Shown in pieces: positions 1 to 11,593 of a stretch of 64,000 nt of DNA; position 1 is the stretch's first letter, and each line of letters opens with the position of its first letter. The notes under the pieces were generated by a model, which ran no database searches, was not told the origin of the DNA, and saw only the letters and a list, made by a program, of their open reading frames with translations. A program made the position numbers and the translations under genes. Location of the stretch: the NCBI GenBank assembly GCA_036346375.1, contig CM070514.1:15528463-15592462 (forward strand). Direction: 5' to 3'. This stretch comes from Guadua angustifolia (Eukaryota > Streptophyta > Magnoliopsida > Poales > Poaceae).

Positions 1-2123
1 GAAACAATCTGAAAACATACCAAATTATACTTGAAGCTATTGCCGGTCTGATTGGAACTTGTTTTGGAAGATTTCGCTCGCTATTAATTTCAAGCAAAAC
101 GGGTCCCGAACGGGTGGATTTTGATGAAAGTTTGAACCGGAGCGAAACATTCTAAAAATGCACCGAGTGGTCCCCCTAGGTGTCATCGATCGCGTTGGAG
201 CTTGTTTCAGCCAGTTTTACTGTGGAGTTAATTAGGAGCAAAACAGGTCCCGAATGGGTGGATTTTGATGAAAGCTTGCATCGGACTGAAATGCACCGAA
301 AAAGCAGCGGATGGACCTCCTTGGTGTTGTCAGTCATGTTGGAGCTTGTTCCGTTTGATTTCGCTCCTGTGTTAATTTTAACCAAAACAGGTCCCAAACG
401 GGGGGATTTTGATGAAAGTTTACACTGGAGCTAAATGAACCAAAAATGCTTTAGATAGTTCTCGTTTGTGTTATTGGTCACATTGTAGTTCGTTTCGGTT
501 GTTTTCGCTGCAAATTAAATTTTGACCAAAATGGGTCCCAAACGGAACCGATTTTGACGAATGCTTGCACCGGAGCGAAACGTACCGAAAATGAATCGAA
601 TGGTCCTGCTAGGTGTTGTTTGTCATGTTGGAGCTTGTTTCGATCGATTTCGCTCCAATGTAAATTATGACGAAAATGGGTCCCGAACAGGTGGATTTTG
701 ACGAAAGCATGCGCCGGAGCGAAACACACTGAAAACACACCGGATGTTCCTCCTAGGTGCTGTCTGTCATGTTGGAACTTGTTTCGGTCGATTTTGCTCT
801 AGTGTTAATTTGAACCAAAACGGGTCCTGACGGGTGTATTTGGACAAAAACTTGGTCTAGAGCGAAATTCATCGAAAACACACTGGATGGTTCTCGTTTG
901 TGCTGTCGGTTACATTGGAGCTTGTTCCTTTGATTTTGTTTGAGGTTATTTCAAACAAAGCGTGATCTGAACACTAGATTATTCTTCTAGGTGTCACCGG
1001 TTTTGTTGCAGCTTGTTTTGGTCAATTTCACTCTGGTGTTAATTTTAAGCAAAATGGGTCCCCAATAGGTGGATTTTGATGAATGTTTGCTCCCGAGTGG
1101 AACATTCAAAAATCACACCGAATGGTCCTCCTAGGTGTCGTTCATCATGTTGGGTATTGTTTCAGCCGATTTCGCTCCGGTGTTAATTTGGATGAAAACG
1201 GGTCCCGAACGTGTGAATTTTGACGAGAGATTGCATCGGACCGAAATGTGCCAAAAAAGCAACAAATGGCCATCCTTGGCGTTGCCTGTCTTGTTGGAAT
1301 TTTTTGTTCGATTTCGCTCCTGTGTTAATTTTAACCAAAATAGGTCCAAAAACAGGGGTATTTTGATGAAAGTTTACACTGGAGCTAAATGCACCAAAAA
1401 TGCTTTAGACAGTTCTCATAGGTGTTATTGGTCACATTGGAGTTTGTTTCGGTTGTTTTCGCTGCAGATTAAATTTTACCAAAACAGGTCCCGAACGGAA
1501 CCAATTTTGACGAATGCTTGCATCGGGGCGAAACGTACCGAAAATGAATTGGATGGTCCTCCTAGGTGTTTTCTGTCATGTTGGAGCTTGTTTCGATCGA
1601 TTTCGCTCTAATGTAAATTATGACGAAAATGGGTCCCAAACAGGTGGATTTTGATGAAAACTTGCACCAGAGCGAAACACAATGAAAACACACCGGATGT
1701 TCCTCCTAGCTGTTGTCATGTTGGAACTTCTTTTGGTCGATTTCGCTCTGGTGTTAATTTGAACCAAAACGGGTCCTGAACGGGTGGGTTTGGACGAAAG
1801 CTTGGTCAAGTGCGAAACGCATCGAAAACACACTGGATGGTTCTCCTTTGTACTGTCGGTCACATTGGAACTTGTTCCTTTGATTTTGTCTGATGTTATT
1901 TCAAACAAAGCGTGATCTGAACACTAGATTATTCTCCCAGGTGTCACCGGTTTCATTGGAGCTTGTTTTGGTCAATTTCACTCAGGTGTTAATTTAAGCA
2001 AAATAGGTCCCCAACAAGTGGATTTTGATGAATGTTTGCTCCCGAGTGAAACATTCCAAAATCACAACGAATGGTCCTCCTAGGTGTCGTTCATCACGTT
2101 GGGTCTTGTTTTAGCCAATTTCG
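1..2123. repeat. Satellite array, about 143-144 bp monomer, seven-monomer higher-order repeat
   Basis: About fifteen tandem copies of a monomer containing 'GGAGCTTGTTTCGG', 'GGTGTTAATTTGGACC' and 'GGGTCCCGAACGGGTGGATT'. The GCTTG landmark recurs about every 143-144 bp. Variant monomers recur in the same order, giving a longer period of about 950 bp. One monomer type (starting near 920 and again near 1870) lacks about 50 bp in both copies. The array ends inside a monomer at 2123, where the LTR of element B begins. The same satellite resumes at 33664. A satellite of this length interspersed with CRM-type elements suggests a centromeric repeat, but that is inference. Confidence 0.9.
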
Positions 2124-4840
2124 TGTGAGGAGCCTCCCTGACCATTCTCGGGTTATTTGAATGCCCGGTCGCCCTCATCGGATTTGGAGGCTAGCAATGG
2201 ATCACCGATGGTGCTCACAGTGCTAACACCCAAACCCAACTAGGACAACAATGATCCCATTCGAATAACTCAACAACAATCCCGGTATTCCCCTAGTATG
2301 CGACCCGAAGCTCGCCTAGGATCGCCCCGCATACCGGTTTCCATTGCGATATCAATTCAATTCGCATAAAGGGGGCAACGAACCCAAAACTCTATGACCA
2401 GACATGCAACGTGGAAGCATAACAAACAACACTAACTCAAGCACAAAGATGAAACCAGACAACCACACAACTAAAATGACTCATCTAGCATACTAGAAGC
2501 AAAAAAAACACATGACTTGACAGCAAGATAAAATTCGAAATTTCAGCGGCAACATTGCAGCACATAGAGCAACAAGAATAGAATCAACATAATAGATATA
2601 TGACATGGAGCATAATACATACAAGATCCAACATGACACAACAACAATATAGCAAAAGGATCAACATGAGTAGAAGCAACAAACTAGACATGTGATGAGC
2701 ATCGCAACACAACCATGAACCCACAACAGAAATAGTTCAAGTATTCAAGCATAGACATGACATGGTTTAGAAGGCTAACTATACAATAAAATGAACGTGC
2801 AACCATCATATTAAACCAAAATTATGACATCTCGGAAGTGTCCTACCCCAGAACACTTCCGGGCGTTTACATCGTCGAGCCTAGCCCCTATTCGGTGCCC
2901 CGCCCGAACACCGAGAGGCAATACGGACAGAACTCACATTCGCCGATGTCCTCACTTGAAAACCACAAAGCAGAAGCATGAGTACAGAAGGTACTCGCAA
3001 GACTTACCCGTGGTCCATACATGACCGACTAGAATGCATATGCATTGGGATGTAGCAAGGAGTAAGCTTAAGGTAACAAGTGTATAAAAGCTTAACTTTG
3101 GGTCATATTCACATTCAACTACTCAATTTACAAGTGTTATAGCATTTATGGCAGCACCTATTACTAGAGTGAAATCTGAAATTTTACATGAAAGAGGGCA
3201 AGAAATTTCATGAACAAGTATCAACATCAAGTATACCAACTAGTTTCAAGTTTAAGTTGTTACTACGCTGAAATGTCGGATGATACAAGCGTGCTCATAT
3301 CCGAGAGCACGGCAATTCGAATCACTTACTCACCCTGCAGGGGATTATCAATCGCACGACATGTGTCCTACAAAGGAACCTCATGTCAACCCTCCTCTCA
3401 TCCATACATACTCGTTGAACCATCTTCATGCGGTCCGAGCACCTAGCACCCCCTCGAGCGGCTCAAGCCTCGCTTAGCCCTCGAGAGTCGGCCTAAGCCT
3501 CATCCTCAACCACGTCCAACCGCATGAGGGCATGACACATCAAGCAATATGCCATGAAAGGCTGGCTTACCCAACCATTATATCAGGCATGCGATCAACA
3601 AGGTGTGCTCGATCAACATGGCAAATAACGGATCGGTCCTTAACCGACACAGGCGAGACTAGAACATTTGAGTCTCCACAACCCTCTCGCCCGGTCTCAA
3701 TTTTACATTTCAGAACATAACCATATCCATTGCAACCCAATAGTGTGAAGTAATTATTTTCAAGTGATGGAACCATCCACCACTTGGCCCATACCCGACA
3801 TATAAGCAAACTAAGCATGGACACAATATAATTACCCATATATTAGCTCCAAGGAAGGTGTTCGACAATTATCAATGAGTGTATGTGCAGCAATTAGGTT
3901 CTAATACCATTCCTGCAATTCGACTCCTAATGCATAACCTAACCATCCAATAAGCAAATCATTCACTAAAATACAATCGGTTCTCCGATACCCCCCTCGG
4001 TCACAGCCATGTCAACCTCCGCGTGTTCGTTCTCTACACGATCACAATGCATGTGAAATGAGATGCATGCAATGCATATGAAATGAAATACTAAATGCAT
4101 CCCCCGTGGCAGTTTCAAAAGTGCAAACATTTAGAATAAAGATTTAAAGCCCTCAACTATACTCTGAACCTTAGCCCCAAAGTCTAAAATTTCAGCAAAA
4201 ACAGATTTCAGGATAGACAGTGATACAAATGACCATAACATTCTATCCACTTAATCAAATTGAGTAAACTCAGACTCGAAATGACCACAAGACGTAGACC
4301 TACAACTTAGCTATGGCCAATCATCTAGAATCTTCCTAGAGAACTTCCAGTTCGGCCAGCAACAGAGAGCAGTCTCAGTGTCCAAAATTTTCAGAGTTTT
4401 AGAACAGCATGCACCATTTTCATCATAAAAATTTCTATACTTAATGGAATTGAGTAAAGGATAATATTTTTACAATCTACATGAAATTTCCTACAACTTC
4501 TTAGGCAAAATTAAATTCTAATTCGTCCTCTAACTAATTTTAAACCGTTGCTCAAGTTTCTGCTCAACATCTTCAGTATTCCAGGACAGCATGCACTAAA
4601 ATCGTCATAACTTTCAGCTGGATTAACAAAATCGAGTGATTCTAGTTGAAAATGAAAGATAATTCTATTATCTATAACTTTATCAATAGTCAGCCTAGCA
4701 GGAGATGCTCCTAAGTTGTTCGAATCAACCAAAAACAGCAGCTCCAGAATCTACTCAAAAATCAGGATTTTCTTCCAAACCCTAGAGTTGTTGTTTCCCT
4801 CCCAAAACTCAAATCTCCACTCATGCAGGCCCTCAAATCC

Positions 4841-4848
4841 ACCATGGC
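4841..4848. other. Target site duplication of hAT, left
   Basis: ACCATGGC directly precedes the TAGGGGTG terminus and is repeated exactly after the other end. Confidence 0.93.
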
Positions 4849-5284
4849 TAGGGGTGCAATCGGCTCGGATTCGGTCGGATATCGCTCTTTTCATATCCTA
4901 AACCATATTTTTTATCGGATTCGGAATCGAATTCGGATAGTACTGGATACGGATACGGCACGGATAATATCGATCATGATTCAATCGAATATGGAGCGGA
5001 ATCGATACGGTGTCGAATATTTTTGTCGGATAACGCAAAACAGATAACGTGATAAAACATATATATAGTCTCGATTAACCAAACATATGATTTCAACATG
5101 CAACAAGATTATTACAATCTAACAAGTCATTTTATTGGGCAATTCAACAATGTCCACAGCACCATGAAATGACAAAGGTACACAGATTAACATTTCAACA
5201 TGGTGTTGCGCGCACCTAAAAGCTTAGCATAACAAGTTTGGGTGGATACTCCATCACAGTTTCTCAGTCCATATTAGAATCTGT

Positions 5285-5513
5285 CTAAATAATATTAATT
5301 TTTATCTTCCTAGGCGGTGTTCCTGGTTTTGACATGTTTGCAGCTCCTGAGTTCCCTTTGTTATCAGAAGGCTTAAGGATCCGAATGAACATATTAGAGA
5401 ATCGTCCATACTCATCATAGCACCAAGATTGTCAAACTCACCACAATAGTTTGGTGCAGAGAATATGGTTACCATTGGCGCTTAGCAAAGAATTCATAGC
5501 CATCCTCCACAAC
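5285..5513 (-). pseudogene. Captured last exon of a PP1-type protein phosphatase catalytic subunit
   Basis: On the minus strand this reads VVEDGYEFFAKRQ, then, after loss of one base, VTIFSAPNYCGEFDN, then MMSMDDSLICSF and ILKPSDNKG, ending PGTPPRK...II and a TAG stop at 5285-5287. These are the hallmark C-terminal blocks of the PP1 serine/threonine phosphatase catalytic subunit, including the SAPNYCGEFDN segment near the active site. The start coincides with a plausible splice acceptor (T-rich stretch ending in AG). One frameshift lies in RQ-LV. The fragment lies inside the hAT element and lacks the metal-binding N-terminal half, so it cannot encode an active phosphatase. It was probably captured from a host gene. 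Confidence 0.88.
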
Positions 5514-5688
5514 CTCGTGCAAGAGAAGATTGCAAGTGAAAGGCAAATAAAAAGAGTGTCTCAATAACAAGAATTCACAATAGCACATATCAATCGAGAA
5601 AAGGTGCTCCAGATGCTTCAGCTTATATCCCTAAAACACAATGGAGTAAACCAAGATAAACCAAAGGTTGTGGCGTCTTTACAAAAGT

Positions 5689-5755
5689 TATAAGTGCAGC
5701 CACAGGAGGCAAGTTAAAACAATCGGTGAAAACCTTTCAGAGACGAACATAGAAT
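5689..5755 (-). pseudogene. Captured internal exon piece of the same PP1 gene
   Basis: The minus strand reads VRL-stop-KVFTDCFNLPPVAALI, matching the PP1 block around FTDCFNCLPVAALI, with a stop replacing the conserved Trp before KxFTDCFN. About 170 bp of T-rich sequence separates it from the last-exon fragment and looks like a shortened intron region. The exons that should lie between (GGLSP and WSDP blocks) are missing. This is a deleted, non-functional copy. Confidence 0.75.
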
Positions 5756-5984
5756 GGACAACAGCACGAACTAAAAATCATCTTTGTACCACGGCCTCAA
5801 GATTTTCCCGAGATTCCATGAGGCGTGAAGGAATTTCCATGAAGTTATCTTGATTTATCGGTGATCTGCACCAATTAATGTTTCTTTCATGTAAATGCAT
5901 TTTGATATAATAGTATTAGGTACTCATTGCTCAAGGTTTTCACCGCAATCAACTAACATGCTGATTTTAGCCAGCCACCAACTG

Positions 5985-6255
5985 GGATTTGGGGGCTATG
6001 GCTAGAACCTTACAAACATCACTATGAACTAATAGGAGAGCAATGTGTAGTACTGTGGTCATATATGTACTTTTTACTAAAAACTTGAAAAGTAACAAAG
6101 TAAGACTACTAAGAATCTTTGGCCACGTAAAGAATACCTGTAATGGCAAAGTACATAGTTTAGGAGAAGTATATGTGTGATGTGTGCATCCCTCACCAAA
6201 TACTAATCGATTTGGGGCGATGGCTAGAACCTTACAAACATCACTATGAATTAAA
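5985..6255. repeat. Short direct repeat pair inside hAT
   Basis: A roughly 45 bp segment beginning ATTTGGGG and containing ATGGCTAGAACCTTACAAAC occurs near 5985-6030 and again near 6210-6250, with a few differences. It lies between the two captured gene pieces. It may mark a filler duplication formed when fragments were joined. Confidence 0.65.
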
Positions 6256-6681
6256 GGATAACTAATTACCTGTCGAAATTATAGCCAAGGCCAAAGCATT
6301 GCTTTCCTGTATTGCTGATACACTAGGGTTTGGATCACTTAATCCCTAGGAGCAGATATGACATTAGATTGTGAAAAAAAATGCATGAATACAACATTTA
6401 GTAAATGATTTGTTCTACTTACCAGTAAATCACCGATATCTGGCTATCTGCGACCTCAGCCTTCGGTGGCGGCGGGAGGCTCGGACTACTTATTAACAAT
6501 GAATTTGGCCATCCTGCTATGCTCAAAGGCAAAAGACCGAACAGGTGGTGGGCACACGCAAAATACTGCAAGACATTGGATAAAATGCATCCAGATCGAT
6601 CTTCCTTGCATATTACCGCGAATCTAAGAAGTATGGCTGTAATTCAACAAGAAATTTCGAGACAAAGTGGTTAGCACGTAC

Positions 6682-6865
6682 GGAGTGGGCAGTGTCCCAG
6701 GCGAGCCAGACGGTGGAGAAATGCCTTGGACTGCACGACATAGGTGCCCAGCTTGAAGGAGACGCCGACGTGGTTCCCGTTGTGGCAGTAGCCCTCCGTG
6801 CCCTCGTCCTCGGAAGTATAGTCGCTGCTCTCCTCCTCCGCCTCGGCCTCCATCGCGGCTGCCAC
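6682..6865 (-). pseudogene. Captured first exon of an SR-protein kinase (SRPK)-like gene
   Basis: From an ATG at 6865 the minus strand encodes MAAAMEAEAEEE, then SSDYTSEDEGTEGY and TYVVQSK. In a shifted frame it continues with STVWLAWDTAHS. This order is the N-terminus of plant SRPK: acidic leader, DEGTEDY, YVVQSKLGWGHFSTVWLAWDT. The GWGH glycine-rich loop is damaged by a small deletion and frameshift. Directly after HS comes GTACGT, an excellent splice donor, at the place expected for the first exon end. Upstream is GC-rich sequence that could be the captured 5' UTR or promoter. Only the very start of the kinase domain is present, so no kinase activity is possible. Confidence 0.85.
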
Positions 6866-7296
6866 CTCCTCCGCCCGCCCGCCGGCTAGCTACCCGTGCC
6901 TCCGCCACCGAGGGGGAGCCTTGGATCTGAACGCCGGGAGTGGCGGCGGCCCGCGCGGGGATTAGGGATTTTGGTGCCGTTGCTTTTTTGTGGCGATGGC
7001 GCTCGTCCGTTTCGCTTCGCCGCTGGTGCCTCCCCTGTGCCTTGACCACCATTTTATTACGGGGACTTTGGAAGGAATCGGATATCCGAATAGGTTTCTT
7101 TCGGATATATCCGAAAATATTTTCGAAATATACCGATCCGACAGATAGTAATCTCCCGAATCCGAATCCGAATCCGAAACAAAATATCCGAAACCGAATC
7201 CGAATCCGAAAATTATCCGAAGAAATATCCGAATCCGATCCGAAACTATCCGGTCGGTCGGACGGACGGAAAATATCCGATCCGATTGCACCCCTA

Positions 7297-7304
7297 ACCA
7301 TGGC
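7297..7304. other. Target site duplication of hAT, right
   Basis: ACCATGGC directly follows the CACCCCTA terminus and is identical to 4841-4848. Confidence 0.93.
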
Positions 7305-8081
7305 TACCCCCAAAACCAGAAACAACTAACCAAACCCAAGGGGGAGCCTTACCTCAAAATCCCACATGGGGGAACAAAGAGAAGAAGAGGGGGAGTTGCT
7401 GCTGCTTGGTGTGAGGGAGGGGCCAGCCAGGGATGGCTGCAGGGAGGGGCGTGACCTGGGGAGGAGCTGGAGGGAGTGGCGCCGGCCAAGGAAGGAGCTG
7501 GAGGGAGGGGCTTGTGTTGTTTCGGTTTGGGCTGGAGGGGGGGCTGCTTGGGGATGGAGAGCTCAAAAGAGAAGTGTGCTGATTCGGTTTGGGCTGGAGG
7601 GAGGAGGCTGCTTGGGGGAGGAAAAACCAGGAATAAGAGATGTGCTGATTTGGTTTGGCTGCCCCAAGTTCTTTTGCATTTTTAAGCTCACTTGACCCCA
7701 CTAGTAAGCAAGTGTTAGAATGGCTAAGTCCCCAGAATTTCAGCACTTGGATTCAGTTCTTGAGCCACGCTTTGCATTAGTGTTTGGCATTGGATTTTGG
7801 TTCAAACCCCACCACGCTGTAGAAAAAAGTTTCTAGTTTGTGATTAGCTAACCCGCACATTCTAGATCCTTATAGTTCTCAAGTTACAAGGCTCCAAACT
7901 TTGATGAAAACAATATTCACACCCTGAAATTTCTAGCTCTTAAATTTTGTTAAGTTTGGAAATTCTCAAGTGGCAATTTGGGATAGGTTCTGAAGTTAGC
8001 AGTGGATCTCAAATGTGGCCAAAAACACGGTTGGCTCTAACGTTAGCCACATGAGCCGAATTTGAATTTGGGGCCATGACA

Positions 8082-8446
8082 AATCCTCCCCCCATAAAGG
8101 AATCTTGCCCCGAGATTAAAAAATGAGAGCATAGTTGGATAGAATCCATATAGGCAATGCAGCCACATACAAATGATATGGCTTTAATTGTGAAAAGATT
8201 GGGTGGTAGCACTTACATAGCATGGAAGAACACGGGATACTCGATTTTTAAACGGTCTTCCCGCACCCATGTGGCTTCATCTTCAGTGCGATTGCTCCAC
8301 TGAATTTTTTAGAATTTGAGAGTCCTCCTACGAGTCTTGCATTCAGTTTCATCCAAAACTCGAATAGGATACTCTTGGTATTACAGATCGGGCAGAACCT
8401 CGAGTTCATCTACTTCGAGATGTTCAAAGGGAATACGGAGGCACTT
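8082..8446 (-). pseudogene. Element B pol C-terminus with chromodomain-like tail
   Basis: The minus strand encodes ELEVLPDL, a stop, YQEYPIRVLDE, and after another stop IQWSNRTEDEATWVRED and IEYPVFF. This is the end of integrase plus the chromodomain-like tail of Tekay-type chromoviruses, thought to guide integration to heterochromatin. Two in-frame stops show decay. The purine-rich strand just after it (8082-8100) is the polypurine tract priming plus-strand DNA. The rest of pol lies beyond element A at 21308; the two halves join at the CACTT target site. Confidence 0.82.
8442..8446. other. Target site duplication of element A, left
   Basis: CACTT abuts the LTR terminus TGTGGGG; the same five bases follow the other LTR at 21308-21312. 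Confidence 0.92.
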
Positions 8447-11400
8447 TGTGGGGAACCGTCCCCGGGACTCCACTGATTCACCCAAATGCACGGCACATCT
8501 CAAGTGAATCAAGGGAACCTCGGGTGTTCCGCGATTATACCTGTGTTGGTCCCAGGATAGTTCGCCAACACGAGCATTCTCATCCAACAGTTGACATCAC
8601 AACACATACATAATTATCGGAAGCGTAAATATCATTACATTCCAAAAGTAGGACTGTTGTCCATAACGACATATTTAAAGTTATTACATCAAGTAGTAGC
8701 GGAAAACATAAGATAAACAACAAAAGGGCCAGCATGGCATGCCCCCAAAACCCTCAGGCAACCAACTGGGGCAAGAACGGCGACTACACGCTATAACTGT
8801 CGAAATCTGCCCGGTAAAAGTCACCGGGTAGTGCCTCATCCTCACCTGCAGCAAGTGGACAATCCGATTGAGTACAAAGAGTGTACTCGCACATTAATAT
8901 ACATTGCATGTTGATTTCTAGCTACATGTGGTTGCTACATCAAAGAAGGCAAAATGGCAATTTCAGCATAAAGCAATATTTGGGATAATTCATAAGCATG
9001 TATAGATTGAAAAGAATTTCATTTAGTAAACACTTGCAAAATCTAATACATAATATAACATCATCATAATCACATTCATATCATGCCTTCAAGCATTCTC
9101 CGAACCATGAGTTCCATCGCTCATGTTCGACTACACACACAAGTACTCCAATACTTGTGTCTCTTTTCCCATTCCCATCCCATTCTTACCAAGTCCTTAA
9201 TACTCGCCCAAAGGATCGACAATTTAAGAGATCGCCCTAACCATGGACGCGGCTATTCAATAGTTTAAACTCTGCAAAGGTACGACTTTACCCACACGAC
9301 ACGTCACACTCGTGAGCCAAGCTATTAACACATTTCCTTAGATGTGTCGGCCGAGGTGAACGTGACAAACCATTTTCCAGTATGCATGGTAGTGCGTATA
9401 AACCACCCGGATGACTGTGACCCTTGATCCCGCGTGCCCAGTGCCCGGTGTGTGTGGATCAAGGAGTACACCCGTTGTTGGACATCCCCAACTCAACAAA
9501 GTTCGAGGGACTCCGAGGACGCTTCTCGACGCTCCACTAAGCTCGAGAAGTTCCGTGGACATTCCTTAACACTCGCAAAGCTTAAGGAATTCGAGTGCAC
9601 ATGGTTTACACACCCTAGTCATACACAAGTACTTGGTTACGCCGTCCCATAAACGGCATGTGGTTCACATGATAGTTACTCAAAAAGACGTCACCAGGAT
9701 TCAATCCTTAAGGTCCTTAGCCAACATCTCTAATCATTGAACATCATTTGAAACCATCATCATCATAATAATTCTCAATCATGGCGACCAATGGACTAAG
9801 TCCATCTATCGCGTTTCTAACGATATTCTAAGCATGGCTAAGCAATTGCATTTAACCCATATACATTAATAATAAACCAACCACCTAGGGCGACAATGGA
9901 ACATGGAAAGAACATGATAAGGGAATAACATCACAATATGGTAATAGCTAAGATTTCTACCCAATCATAATTGTAGTTGAAAGTAAGCATGCAATTGATA
10001 AAATAATTCCAAAATGTAAATTTCAAATAGTAGGAGCAATCATGGTCAAGGAGTAAGGTAGTGCCTTGTCTGCTCGTTCTTGACTTCAAAACGTAGTCGC
10101 ACTCTGGAGTGCCTCCAAGCGCCAACACCTAGCGAGAAAATCCAAATCCATAAACACCAAATCGAGAATCCAAAGATGCACATGATTAAAAGATGCATGG
10201 ATGCTCATGATGCACAATACTGAGTATAATATGAAAATACCAATTTAGTCTTGTGAATTTTGGACTTGAATGTCGAAAATTCATGTTTTAGAGGTATTTT
10301 ATTAAATTATGTTCGGAGTATCCGGACATTTACCCCGGAGTGTCCGGGCTGACCCTCTCGGTCTCATGAATTCTGCCCTATCCGGAGTATCCGGAATAAA
10401 TCCTCGGAGTATCCGGGCTGACCCCCTCGGTGTGACGAGTTCTGGCATATCCGGACTATCCGGATTAAATCTCCGGACTATCCGGATTAAAACCTCAGAC
10501 TATCCGGATTAAGTATCCAAGTATCCGGGCTGACAGGTCTGTTTCAAAACAGCTATTTTGCTATTGACTTCTAAACTTCATAGCAATGCACTAGGGCTTA
10601 AAAGGGTGGACTAGGGTGGGATCTTACCACTATGGGGTTACTTTTGCACGTGGTGACGGTTGGTTTCGGCGAGGGAACGACGAAGAATGTCACCACACCG
10701 GTCTTCGTGGTTCACCTCCTCCTAGCTCGAGTAGCCGACAATGCCCTCACTTGCTCGTGCTTGCAACCACAACTAGCCCTCCTCCTCAAGCTTCTTTGCG
10801 ACATGCGCGACCCGATTCAAGGTGTGATGATGGATTCCATGGAGAAGAAAGAAATGAGTCTCAAGGAGCAAAATTTTAGAACATGGAAAAGATGAAATCG
10901 ATTACCACTCACCCAAAACCTGGTTCCTCAAGAATCCATTTGGATGGATTCGAAGCTCTTGATCTTGGCTACAAGATGGTGTAACATGCACAAGCTCAAA
11001 CCTTAATCTTGTGAGGATTTGAGAGGAAGAAATGGCAATGGGTTGGAGAGGTGTGTTTGCTGTTTTTCCTGGTTGGAGATGAACAAATGAGCAGTATGGG
11101 AGGAGAAAACAATGTGTGGAGCCTTATATATGGCTGCCCACTCTTGCCTTACATGTGGGGCTAGGTCCCACATGTCATAGGGTGGGTAAAAGAGTGGGTA
11201 TGAGTGGTTTGAGTGAGAAAAGTCATGGAGAGTATGTGCAGCCACAATTTCCTATGCAATGGTAGGTCCCATGTGTCATAGACTAGCTAGGTGGGTGGGT
11301 AGAGGTGAGTAAAGTGAGAAATGGCAGGTTAGGTGTGTACAGCCTACTCCTCTCTCTCTTGTGAACATGGCCCACATGTCATTGACTAAGGCAATATAAC

Positions 11401-11573
11401 ATGTGTGCAGTTTGGAAAAAAAATGATTTTCGGGATTTGGTTGCTCCCTTTTTATGCAAGAGGAAGGTCCTAACACTTGTATGATTATAGTTAAGTGAGG
11501 ACGCAATGGTATTATGGAAGACGTTAACATGACAAGCCTTACTTACCGTATTGACGAAAATTGGGCTGTTACA
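8447..11573 (-). repeat. 3' LTR of element A
   Basis: 3127 bp with termini TGTAACAGCCC (sense start, 11573) and GGTTCCCCACA (sense end, 8447). It is near-identical to 18175-21307. Compared with that copy it has several single-base losses between 9240 and 9650 and around 10080, mostly in CCG, CTG or CGA contexts. It contains the TCCGGA-type tandem repeat and a TATA box (TTATATAT on the plus strand, 11124-11131). Confidence 0.92.
10309..10530. repeat. TATCCGGA-rich tandem repeat in LTR of A
   Basis: About ten degenerate copies of (G/C)TATCCGG(A/G) within 220 bp, many in the arrangement TCCGGACTATCCGGATT. The motif is partly palindromic (TCCGGA). The same array recurs in each A-family LTR with a different copy number. 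Confidence 0.85.
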
Positions 11574-11591
11574 AGCATCCCCCCTTAAAAG
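11574..11591 (-). other. Polypurine tract of element A
   Basis: The minus strand reads CTTTTAAGGGGGGATGCT immediately upstream of the 3' LTR start TGTAACAG. This is the standard position for the plus-strand primer. Confidence 0.85.
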
Positions 11592-11593
11592 AA

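Larger units (their letters stand above)
4849..7296. mobile_element. Non-autonomous hAT transposon carrying host gene fragments
   Basis: The 2448 bp element has terminal inverted repeats starting TAGGGGTGCAATCGG; 21 of the first 22 bases match between the ends. It is flanked by a perfect 8 bp target duplication ACCATGGC (4841-4848 and 7297-7304), the hAT hallmark. The outer 200 bp at each end are full of TCGGAT/ATCCGA motifs, like hAT subterminal transposase-binding repeats. No transposase is present. Inside are pieces of two plant genes, both on the minus strand: an SR-protein kinase 5' end and a PP1 phosphatase 3' end. It sits inside the 3' LTR of element B, so it arrived after B. Confidence 0.93.
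2124..8081 (-). repeat. 3' LTR of element B (minus strand), interrupted by a hAT element
   Basis: Read on the minus strand the LTR begins TGTCATGGCC at 8081, directly after a polypurine tract, and ends ...GGCTCCTCACA at 2124. It therefore has TG...CA termini. Without the hAT insertion it is about 3.5 kb. The first 690 bp on the plus strand (2124-2816) match 25888-26561 at high identity, but the rest has no match in the other LTR. The outer flank is satellite (ATTTCG). No coding sequence of its own was recognised. Confidence 0.8.

Noticed and set aside
1135..1611. 158-residue ORF in the satellite
   Set aside because: Open frames of this type arise in several frames of the same tandem repeat (also 180-434, 39819-40028). 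They track monomer structure, not coding.
6940..7329. 129-residue ORF at the right end of the hAT element
   Set aside because: Its second half is built from the subterminal ATCCGAA repeats and crosses the transposon terminus and target duplication into the LTR.
7354..7746. 130-residue Pro/Ser-rich ORF right of hAT
   Set aside because: Lies within the LTR of B in purine-rich DNA; the opposite strand is open too. More likely the transcribed leader part of the LTR.
10632..10895. 87-residue plus-strand ORF conserved in the LTRs at 10632, 20366 and 53781
   Set aside because: It is antisense to the element, conserved only because the LTRs are copies of one another, and in H the counterpart has a different length and diverged sequence. 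No domain or codon evidence for a protein.
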